From contig JBLIIR010000033.1 of assembly GCA_047635255.1 (NCBI GenBank), positions 1 through 14,316 of the forward strand: a stretch of 14,316 nucleotides of DNA, written 5' to 3'. Position numbers and translations under genes: made by a program. Origin of the DNA: Porticoccus sp047635255 (GTDB taxonomy: Bacteria; Pseudomonadota; Gammaproteobacteria; Pseudomonadales; Porticoccaceae). A model generated the notes under the pieces. It saw only the letters and a program-made list of their open reading frames with translations. It made no database searches and was not told the DNA's origin. Shown here piece by piece: positions 7,798-13,417 of the stretch (positions are counted from its first letter, which is position 1; every line of letters begins with the position of its first letter).

Positions 7798-8434
7798 GTT
7801 GTACTTCATATTTATTTTGCTGTTAGCAGCACACCAATCTATGATTCATGCAGCACCGATGAGCTTTAAGGGGTCAACAACCAGCATGACTCAAGTGAGC
7901 AAAGATTACTTTAGTATTGAGTCTAGCTACGCTTCATCTATTAAGGAGTCGTTTGGCGCAAAGACTGTTAGGGCTAAGGGTAACGGCTATGACACAACGT
8001 CAGGAGAAATATTTTATTTAAGAAAATTGATGAGAAAAAATACTATTAATTCGCAGGCAAATTTATGGCTGTTTGCTGGAGCAGGCTTTATAGACATAAA
8101 GAAAAATAGCATAAAAGAGCATCATATCTATTTAAGCCCAACCTTGCAGTTTGATTATGAGACCAAAAGAATGTACGGAATGGTTTCTCATCAAGTCTTA
8201 AGGGCTGGTCATGAGAACTTTGATGCAACCAAAATTGAAGGCGGCTTCTCGTTCTATGAAGCAGGGTATACTGACATTCAGCCCTGGTTCATATTAAAAA
8301 CTAAAAACATCAACAGTCTAAATAATAAAATTAAATATACGCCTACACTTAGATTGATTAATAAATCCATATTTATGGATGCTGGAGTATCGACGGATGG
8401 AGATGCATCCTTTCATTTCATGTATACATTTTAG
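7790..8434 (+). CDS. Predicted outer-membrane beta-barrel protein in a metal operon
   Basis: A 214-residue protein with a signal peptide (residues 1-21, MNKLYFIFILLLAAHQSMIHA, cleaved before APMSFKGS) and a mature part that alternates short beta-type strands and turns. It ends FHFMYTF, with the C-terminal aromatic residue typical of Bam-inserted outer-membrane proteins. Segments such as LSPTLQFDYETKRMYGMVS, FSFYEAGYTDIQPWFI and LRLINKSIFMDAGVSTDGDA look strongly conserved. I recall a hypothetical family of this kind beside HMA and CsoR genes in other gammaproteobacteria, but no function is known to me. An upstream ATG at 7763 would add a non-signal extension; the ATG at 7790 is preferred because it begins the signal peptide and has GGTGA 8 bases upstream. 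It overlaps the csoR stop by 8 bases, suggesting coupled translation. Confidence 0.75.
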   Translation: MNKLYFIFILLLAAHQSMIHAAPMSFKGSTTSMTQVSKDYFSIESSYASSIKESFGAKTVRAKGNGYDTTSGEIFYLRKLMRKNTINSQANLWLFAGAGFIDIKKNSIKEHHIYLSPTLQFDYETKRMYGMVSHQVLRAGHENFDATKIEGGFSFYEAGYTDIQPWFILKTKNINSLNNKIKYTPTLRLINKSIFMDAGVSTDGDASFHFMYTF

Positions 8435-8445
8435 GAGAGCAGTTA

Positions 8446-8757
8446 ATGAAAAAAACAATATTTCTAATAGCCATAATGTTTTTCAGTGTCCATAGCTACG
8501 CATTGACTCAAAAAATTGAAGTACTGGGTATGGTATGCGCTTTTTGCGCACAAGGTATAGAGAAGAGTTTCAGGGCCACGGATAGCGTTGACGATGTTTT
8601 TGTTAGTCTAGAAAACTACTTTGTCGCTATAGAATCGAAAGATGGGCTTGATAATAAATTTATTACGAAAGTTATCAATGATGCAGGCTACGATGTTCGA
8701 AAAATAGAAATTTTTCCTGGCACTATGAGTCAAATTAGGATCAAGAATGAAAAATAA
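8446..8757 (+). CDS. Periplasmic heavy-metal-associated (HMA) protein, MerP-like
   Basis: A 103-residue exported HMA-domain protein. Residues 1-19 form a signal peptide (MKKTIFLIAIMFFSVHSYA). The mature domain has the metal loop VLGMVCAFCAQGIEKSF, with Cys31 and Cys34 in the CxxC that binds soft metals such as Cu(I) or Hg(II). The rest follows the HMA beta-alpha-beta-beta-alpha-beta order (VDDVFVSLENYFVAIES, then FITKVINDAGYDV). MerP and CopZ-type proteins hand metal to a membrane transporter. The exact motif CAFC differs from the CAAC of classical MerP, and the C-terminal extension after GYDV is short and basic. AGGAG lies 8 bases before the ATG, overlapping the stop of the barrel gene. It overlaps the MerT-like gene by 11 bases, so the two proteins are very probably partners. 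Confidence 0.88.
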   Translation: MKKTIFLIAIMFFSVHSYALTQKIEVLGMVCAFCAQGIEKSFRATDSVDDVFVSLENYFVAIESKDGLDNKFITKVINDAGYDVRKIEIFPGTMSQIRIKNEK

Positions 8758-9130
8758 GCTAGCAGACTACCTATCTTTATTTGCTAGTAGCGGAACTATT
8801 ATTTGCTGTGCGTTACCTGCGTTGCTAGTTTCAATTGGTGCGGGGGCAACGCTAAGTTCTCTTTTTTCAATATTTCCACAACTGGTTGTTATTTCAATTT
8901 ACAAGACTCAGATATTTATTGGTGCTTTTACGATGCTTATAATTTCTGGAGTGCTGCAATATCGCGCAAGAAATCTGCCTTGTCCTATTGATGAAAAAAA
9001 AGTGGGTGCATGCACTAAGGCAAAAAGACTATCGTTAATTGTGTACTTTACTTCAGTAGGATTTTTTATTGTTGGCCTTCTCTTTGCATTTATTATCCCA
9101 TTATTCATCAATTACATTAAACAATTATGA
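8747..9130 (+). CDS. MerT-like inner-membrane metal transporter
   Basis: A 127-residue protein with three hydrophobic segments (about 12-47, 52-72 and 95-123). The first carries a Cys pair (C20-C21, in GTIICCALPALLVSIGAG), and the loop between the second and third carries Cys79 and Cys89 (PCPIDEKKVGAC). This is the layout of mercuric transporter MerT (C24/C25 in helix 1, C76/C82 in the loop). The segment YKTQIFIGAFTMLI also resembles MerT. Known MerT takes metal from periplasmic MerP into the cytoplasm. Here no mercuric reductase is present, so uptake of Hg(II) would make no sense as detoxification; another metal or another direction is possible. The start overlaps the HMA gene, with AGGA 6 bases upstream. 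The stop codon overlaps a following ATG (ATGA). Confidence 0.78.
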   Translation: MKNKLADYLSLFASSGTIICCALPALLVSIGAGATLSSLFSIFPQLVVISIYKTQIFIGAFTMLIISGVLQYRARNLPCPIDEKKVGACTKAKRLSLIVYFTSVGFFIVGLLFAFIIPLFINYIKQL

Positions 9131-9225
9131 AGATAATTAGATGTGCATTAAAAAATATCGGCAATGATCTAAGGCGTATTAGGTTTATTTCTTACAAGGA
9201 TAAAAAGCTTAGTTTTATTAGCTAA
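9127..9225 (+). CDS. Possible 32-residue small ORF coupled to the MerT-like gene
   Basis: An ATG at 9127 overlaps the TGA of the MerT-like gene (ATGA), an arrangement typical of translational coupling. It opens a 32-codon frame starting MKIIRCALKNIGNDLRRIRF and ending at TAA (9223-9225). The peptide is basic (about ten Lys/Arg), has one Cys and no membrane segment. The same frame stays open after the TAA to 9387. It could be a real small protein, the first part of a longer gene broken by the TAA, or chance. No homology is recognised. Confidence 0.3.
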   Translation: MKIIRCALKNIGNDLRRIRFISYKDKKLSFIS

Positions 9226-9251
9226 ACCCTACATATATTCGGGTTTGCTAA
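9218..9251 (+). other. Stem-loop after the metal operon
   Basis: TTAGCTAAACCC (9218-9229) pairs with GGGTTTGCTAA (9241-9251), with one bulged base and an 11-base AT-rich loop. It sits about 90 bases after the MerT-like stop, so it may end or stabilise the operon transcript. No U-tract follows, so it is not a standard intrinsic terminator. Confidence 0.4.
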
Positions 9252-9387
9252 GCAAGTTGAGCAGTATGCGCGTACTACTAGTTGTGCCATATTGGCAGGT
9301 AAAGCAGGTACTGAATACGCTGCTAAGAAGGTTGAAGAAGCCTGCTTAGAGCAGGATGAGTATGGTAAGGCTTGGTATGAATGGTAG
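9226..9387 (+). pseudogene. Start-less fragment of a small gene family (copy 1)
   Basis: A 53-codon open frame after a TAA, with no in-frame start codon near its beginning, ending at TAG (9385-9387). The segment GKAGTEYAAKKVEE (about 9298-9339) matches AKPGAEYTAKKIEG in the frame at 12013-12054, at about 80% nucleotide identity over roughly 40 bases without indels and with mostly synonymous or conservative changes. That is the trace of once-coding, related sequence. The pattern of a Lys/Glu-rich helix followed by a Trp-containing end recalls small uncharacterised proteins of marine gammaproteobacteria. I infer a decayed copy. Confidence 0.45.
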
Positions 9388-9793
9388 AGAATAGAGCCAA
9401 AACGATGCAGCAGTTAGAAGGCTAAGTGTGTTTGTAATAGCGTTGAGCTATGATTACATAGTTTGCAGACACTTGTGTACGTTAGTATTGAAATCGAATA
9501 GGTTTTTCTGGAACAGAATTTGAAATTTTCATCAGTAAACTTACAAACTACTTGCACGCATTTTATAAAAGATAATTAAAAAAATAGCTTATAAGGTGTA
9601 GAAAGTGGAGTGGAAATAAATCTTAATTTGTAAGATATTGATTTAATATAACTTATTATTTATACAAAATTTTTACATAAAATATAACCGGTTGATTTAA
9701 TTAAAAATCCTTCTTTCAGTTACACAGAATGTTGCACAAACGTAGTGACTACTGAGAATAAGAGTAACTCGTAGGCGATATTTGCCACTATAG
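9388..9793. other. AT-rich non-coding stretch
   Basis: About 400 bases with frequent stops in the frames I read. It is strongly AT-rich from about 9560 on (TTATTATTTATACAAAA-like runs). I see no RNA gene, no clear repeat and no tRNA-like cloverleaf. Together with 9131-9387 it makes an 800-bp gap between the metal operon and qmcA, probably left by gene loss. Confidence 0.5.
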
Positions 9794-9822
9794 TTGAGTT
9801 AATCAGCCCATTTACCTAAAAT
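9794..9822 (+). promoter_or_regulatory. Candidate sigma-70 promoter of qmcA-nfeD
   Basis: TTGAGT (9794-9799; 4 of 6 to TTGACA) and TAAAAT (9817-9822; 5 of 6 to TATAAT) are spaced by 17 bases. This would give a leader of about 100 bases before the qmcA ATG at 9932. The ribosome site is CAGGAAG at 9919-9925. Prediction only. Confidence 0.5.
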
Positions 9823-9931
9823 AGGAAATAAAGTGAATATGGATAGGTAGCTTAAATGATAATAGCAGTTAGGCTGTATCTATTAATTAAAATTTATTTA
9901 TTAAATTAGTAAAACACTCAGGAAGAAAATA

Positions 9932-10876
9932 ATGGACCTTATATTTGAATATTTATTAACCATGCAAACACTTGTATTGGTCTTAATTGTAATTGGACTT
10001 AAAAGCTCAATTAAATTTGTTCCGCAAAATCGTGCTTATGTGATCGAACGTTTTGGTAAATATCAGTCCACAAAAGAAGCTGGATTAAATTTTATCCTCC
10101 CCTTTATTGATCGCATATCTGCTGATCGTTCTCTTAAAGAAAAAGCCGTCGACGTGCCGGAGCAAAGCGCTATTACGAAAGATAATATTTCCCTGTCTGT
10201 AGACGGTGTACTTTATTTTCGTGTGCTTGATCCATATAAAGCGACTTATGGCATAGATGATTATGTGTTTGCTGTAACTCAGTTGGCCCAAACTACGATG
10301 CGTTCTGAGTTGGGTAAAATGGAGCTTGATAAAACGTTTGAAGAACGCGACATATTAAACACCAATATCGTAGCTGCGATTAATGAGGCTGCAGGTCCAT
10401 GGGGTATTCAAGTACTCCGTTATGAAATAAAAGACATTGTGCCGCCTCAGTCAGTTATGGAGGCTATGGAAGCACAGATGAAAGCCGAGCGAGTGAAGCG
10501 CGCCCAAATCCTAGAGTCAGAAGGTGATAGGCAATCGGCTATTAACCGAGCTGAGGGTGCAAAAGCATCGGTAGTACTAGCAGCCGAAGCAGAAAAGGAA
10601 GAGCAGGTCTTACGCGCAGAAGGTGAGGCCACGGCGATTGTGTCTGTTGCATCAGCCCAAGCAGAGTCTCTTAGACAAGTGGGTCAAGCAGCGGCAACTG
10701 AAGAGGGCCAGAAGGCAGTACAGCTTGATTTGGCGACCAAGGCAATTGAAGCTAAACTTGCTATAGCGAAAGAGTCTTCAGTGGTTTTATTGCCCGATAA
10801 CGGTACTGATGCGGCCAGCATGGTTGCTCAGGCAATGACGATTATAAACACGCTTAATAAGAACGTTGCGAGCTAA
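9932..10876 (+). CDS. qmcA: SPFH/stomatin-family membrane protein QmcA
   Basis: A 314-residue SPFH-domain protein of the QmcA/paraslipin type. One N-terminal membrane helix (about 8-24) is followed by the SPFH domain: VPQNRAYVIERFGKYQST, GLNFILPFIDRI, VDVPEQSAITKDNISLSVDG and TMRSELGKMELDKTFEERD. An Ala/Glu-rich coiled coil follows (about 178-265, with repeated AEGEA-like units), then a short C-terminal tail. Such proteins form large ring or cage assemblies in the inner membrane and, in E. coli, are linked to FtsH/HtpX membrane-protein quality control. The nfeD gene follows after 3 bases, the classic partner arrangement. Length matches the family (about 305). The ATG has CAGGAAG 6 bases upstream. 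Confidence 0.95.
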   Translation: MDLIFEYLLTMQTLVLVLIVIGLKSSIKFVPQNRAYVIERFGKYQSTKEAGLNFILPFIDRISADRSLKEKAVDVPEQSAITKDNISLSVDGVLYFRVLDPYKATYGIDDYVFAVTQLAQTTMRSELGKMELDKTFEERDILNTNIVAAINEAAGPWGIQVLRYEIKDIVPPQSVMEAMEAQMKAERVKRAQILESEGDRQSAINRAEGAKASVVLAAEAEKEEQVLRAEGEATAIVSVASAQAESLRQVGQAAATEEGQKAVQLDLATKAIEAKLAIAKESSVVLLPDNGTDAASMVAQAMTIINTLNKNVAS

Positions 10877-10879
10877 AAA

Positions 10880-11338
10880 ATGAATTGGATCAGCAATAAT
10901 TTGTCTGAAAGTTTGATTATAGCTGGTTTGGTATTGCTTGTTATCGAAGTTGTGGTTTTGGGTTTCTCAACCTTCGTCTTGTTTTTTGTTGGTCTGGCAG
11001 CGGTGGCAGCAGGAGGGCTTATGACCGTTGGTATTGTCCCCGATTCAATGCTCAGTGCCTTGTCCAGCGTGGGAGTATTAACAGCCTTATCGGCCATGCT
11101 TTTGTGGCGCCCGTTAAAGTCTATGCAAAGTAACGTTGAAAGTAAGAAAGTTACGAGTGATTTAGTTGGACACAGTTTTATTTTAAATGAAGCTGTGTCT
11201 ATGACCAAAAACCCTACATACCGTTATTCAGGTATCGATTGGAATCTTGGTAGCGAACAAGAATTGTCAGCAGGCACCCTAGTTGAAGTGACCGGGGTTG
11301 CTGTTGGGAAATTCATCGTTCAAGCAAAAGTATCATAG
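10880..11338 (+). CDS. NfeD-family membrane protein (short form)
   Basis: A 152-residue short NfeD protein, without the serine-protease domain of long NfeD. Hydrophobic segments (about 10-32, 33-52 and 57-77) place it in the inner membrane. The C-terminal OB-fold (about 95-150) shows the family pattern: VGHSFILNEAV, RYSGIDWNLGS and LSAGTLVEVTGVAVGKFIV. NfeD proteins pair with SPFH proteins, and the OB-fold is thought to contact the partner; E. coli YbbJ next to QmcA is the equivalent. It starts 3 bases after the qmcA stop codon, so the two are one transcription unit and probably one complex. Confidence 0.92.
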   Translation: MNWISNNLSESLIIAGLVLLVIEVVVLGFSTFVLFFVGLAAVAAGGLMTVGIVPDSMLSALSSVGVLTALSAMLLWRPLKSMQSNVESKKVTSDLVGHSFILNEAVSMTKNPTYRYSGIDWNLGSEQELSAGTLVEVTGVAVGKFIVQAKVS

Positions 11339-11391
11339 GCCTTTATTTTTTTACCCCAACACCGTTGTTGGTCAGCTAAAAATAGCGTTAG

Positions 11392-11972
11392 GTGGAGTAT
11401 CTACAAAGTAAAAAAACGAAAGATAAGATATTTATATTTTCTTTAATCTCGCTGGTTGGCTTTATATTTGGTGCGTATGACTCTCAGCCTTATAGGCCCA
11501 CGTTTAGTGATGGTGTAGCTAGACAGTTTCATTTTGGTAATTTTCTTTTAGTTTGGTCTATATCTTCTATACCTCTCTGCTCATTGCATTAATACATAAA
11601 CTTACTCCCAGTGTCGGACTATTCGGCAAAAAGTCTCCAGAAGACCTAAAAAACCAAACCCTCACCACTGAAGAGGGTGATCACTACATCGGTGAGATAA
11701 AAGGTGGGCATGCACACGGACAAGGCACATTTACTTCCGCTGGCTTATATTCATACGTAGGTGAGTACAAGGACGGCAAGAGGCATGGCAATGGCACTGT
11801 GACCTGGTCTGGTGGCTCTACATATATAGGTGCATTTAAGGATGATAAGTATTACGGTGTAAGCATCTGGACTGACCATAAGGGTAAAGTTGGATTAGTA
11901 CCTTGGGTCGCAGATATATACCTTTATGATTCCGGTGAATATCGTAGGAGTGTAAAATGTAGAGAAGAATAG
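11392..11972 (+). pseudogene. MORN-repeat membrane protein, split by a frameshift
   Basis: Two overlapping frames read as one protein. Frame 1 (from GTG 11392 to a stop at 11592) gives a membrane helix (KIFIFSLISLVGFIFGA) and runs to FHFGNFLL. At about 11545-11555 the sense moves to the -1 frame, which gives VYIFYTSLLIALIHK, a second helix, and then three MORN repeats (YIGEIKGGHAHGQGTF, YVGEYKDGKRHGNGTVTW, YIGAFKDDKYYG), ending at 11972. MORN repeats bind lipids or proteins, and the role here is unknown. The MORN frame's only upstream start is the TTG at 11553, in the middle of a helix. The GTG of frame 1 follows a stop directly and has a poor ribosome site. One lost base in a T-rich stretch would explain the break. 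A sequencing error or a separate MORN gene starting at 11553 are alternatives. No slippery heptamer is seen. Confidence 0.6.
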
Positions 11973-11991
11973 CGTATAAATAATTATCACC

Positions 11992-12094
11992 TTGAATGCG
12001 CCAAGGAAGATGGCAAAGCCAGGTGCTGAGTATACTGCTAAGAAGATTGAGGGAGATCATAGAGCAACAAGATGGGTTCTGAGACTAAAACACG
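11992..12094 (+). pseudogene. Fragment of the same small gene family (copy 2)
   Basis: A frame containing MAKPGAEYTAKKIEGDHRAT and then RWVLRLKHDEV, related to the fragment at 9226-9387 (see that entry). The frame stays open to 12189, but after about 12094 it reads as an unlikely aromatic/Cys-rich peptide, so the family-like part probably ends there. Possible starts are TTG 11992 or ATG 12010; the latter has AAGGAAG directly abutting it, too close to work well. It is most likely a decayed copy. Confidence 0.4.
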
Positions 12095-12211
12095 ATGAGG
12101 TTCATTTTTTTGGGAATGGCTATTGTATTTTCCTATCCCATTACTCTCGTTGGCCTGATTGGTTTTGTTGTCTCTATTCGCTCTTCTAAAAAATCCATTT
12201 TAAGATACTGA
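12095..12211 (+). CDS. Possible 38-residue single-helix membrane peptide
   Basis: ATG at 12095 opens a 38-codon frame: MRFIFLGMAIVFSYPITLVG, continuing as a hydrophobic helix, then a basic end SIRSSKKSILRY and TGA. A single hydrophobic helix with a positive C-terminal tail is typical of small membrane proteins. The ribosome site is weak and the frame overlaps the end of the fragment at 11992-12094. It could equally be a shadow or a remnant of a membrane gene. It lies 19 bases before azoR. Confidence 0.3.
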   Translation: MRFIFLGMAIVFSYPITLVGLIGFVVSIRSSKKSILRY

Positions 12212-12230
12212 CTATGGGGAAATCGCTTAA

Positions 12231-12857
12231 ATGAGTAAGTTATTATATATCGAAGTATCACCTAGAAAGGATCGATCGGCCTCTATAGAGGTGGCTCAAT
12301 CATTTATTTCGGCTTTTCAGGAAAAAGATCCGGAGAATCTGGTCGAAACACTGGATCTTTGGCGCCTCACTTTACCGGAATTTGATGGCGACCGTATTAA
12401 CGCGAAATACCGGGTCATGCATGGAGAAACCCCCACCAACGATGAAACAAGAGCCTGGGATGAAATCACCAGCATAGTTGACCAATTCAAGAATGCAGAT
12501 AGCTATCTGTTCAGCCTACCCATGTGGAATTTTTCCATTCCCTACAAGTTAAAACATTATATTGACCTGATCAGCCAACCAGGACTTACCTGGAGTTTCT
12601 CACCAGAAACGGGCTACCAGGGGCTGATAACGGGAAAATCTGCCACATTGATATTAGCCCGCGGTGGAGAATATAGCAGTAGCGCTGAAGCTAGCGCTAT
12701 GGACTTTCAAAAAACCTACATGGAAATGATTCTCAGATTCATTGGGCTTCAGGAAATCCAAACAGTGTTAATAGAGCCCACATTGACAGATGCAGACACC
12801 AAACAGCACGCACTGACAACAGCTAAAGAACAAGCAGTGCGAATTGCTACACAGTAG
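12231..12857 (+). CDS. azoR: FMN-dependent NADH-azoreductase, AzoR type
   Basis: A 208-residue flavodoxin-fold quinone/azo reductase of the AzoR family, which uses FMN and NAD(P)H for two-electron reduction of quinones and azo compounds. The N-terminal strand and phosphate loop MSKLLYIEVSPRKDRSAS binds FMN phosphate. LFSLPMWNFSIPYKLKHYID (about 93-112) matches the family's PMYNFNIS...LKNYFD active-site stretch, and LILARGGEYS (about 139-148) matches the second flavin loop. The C-terminal part has the usual FIGL-type strand. Length is close to E. coli AzoR (201). GGGGAAA lies 9 bases before the ATG. It reads as intact among decayed neighbours, and its codon choice seems somewhat richer in C-ending codons than the flanking genes, so a separate origin is possible. 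Confidence 0.9.
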   Translation: MSKLLYIEVSPRKDRSASIEVAQSFISAFQEKDPENLVETLDLWRLTLPEFDGDRINAKYRVMHGETPTNDETRAWDEITSIVDQFKNADSYLFSLPMWNFSIPYKLKHYIDLISQPGLTWSFSPETGYQGLITGKSATLILARGGEYSSSAEASAMDFQKTYMEMILRFIGLQEIQTVLIEPTLTDADTKQHALTTAKEQAVRIATQ

Positions 12858-12888
12858 TAATATACAAATGCTTTAACAGAAGAAATTT

Positions 12889-13133
12889 ATGAGAATCTGA
12901 GCCCTAATGGTGATGACACTGGCTCTGAGTACCGCGACTTTAGCTGCCAGCCAACGTCAGGGCAGCTTACACCAACCATTGCTAAACCTGAAAATAACAT
13001 GCTATTTAGCGAGCCTGAACAGCAAATACTATCTGAGCGGTCCAAAGAATAGCCGGAAAGTGTCTATAAAACCCAGGGCAGTCCAAGAGAGACTGGCGAG
13101 TGTCTAGCAAGCTGGTGGCGATTCAATCGATAG
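12889..13133 (+). pseudogene. Decayed gene for a small secreted protein
   Basis: After an AGAAGAA ribosome site, ATG 12889 reads M-R-I-stop (TGA 12898-12900) and then ALMVMTLALSTATLAASQRQ, a clear signal-peptide core and cleavage site. From about 12961 the -1 frame looks more protein-like (QLTPTIAKPENNMLFSEPEQ, then a TAG at 13050-13052, then PESVYKTQGSPRETGECLAS to TAG 13131-13133). The original frame stays open to 13107 but gives an odd Lys/Arg/Ser-rich peptide. I infer a small exported-protein gene with an early stop, a frameshift and perhaps a second stop. It lies 31 bp after azoR. No family is recognised. Confidence 0.4.
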
Positions 13134-13417
13134 CGTCTGTTTGATCCCACACTTTTTTCTCAATGCAATAGAATAGCATGTAGAATAAATTTCTCGATTA
13201 AAGACAATCACCTTAATAGGTAAATCAGGATGGCATGTTATCCATTGTAAGTAGTTGAATATGTACCTGAAACTACCTACTCAGCTTGATTCTCCTTAGA
13301 TATTCCAGAAGATTTACGGGTAACGTTCGATTATAAAGTGGGTCAATTTATAAATAGTTATAACCAAGGGGCAGAAAAATTAAAGCAAAACCCACCGTGC
13401 CAGCCTAGGCTTATAGC
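13134..13417. other. Intergenic stretch between convergent units, with possible coding traces
   Basis: Stops are common in 13134-13286 and nothing is recognised there. From 13290 a + strand frame stays open for 43 codons to TAA 13419-13421 and reads DIPEDLRVTFDYKVGQFINS, then GAEKLKQNPPCQPRLIA. It has no start codon and could be a relic of a 3' gene end. The short palindrome TAGGCT-TAT-AGCCTA (13406-13420) covers the porin stop codon. Confidence 0.35.

Noticed and set aside
9218..9251. Integron attC site
   Set aside because: The stem is short, the GTTRRRY/RYYYAAC core boxes are not in place, and no integrase is in the window.
11356..11371. Hairpin CCAACA-CCGT-TGTTGG just after nfeD as an intrinsic terminator
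   Set aside because: The T-run lies before the stem, not after it, on the + strand, and the minus strand has an A-run after the stem. It is a stem-loop without the U-tract needed.
11545..11555. Programmed -1 frameshifting in the MORN gene
   Set aside because: No X-XXY-YYZ slippery heptamer is in register and no strong downstream stem or pseudoknot was seen.
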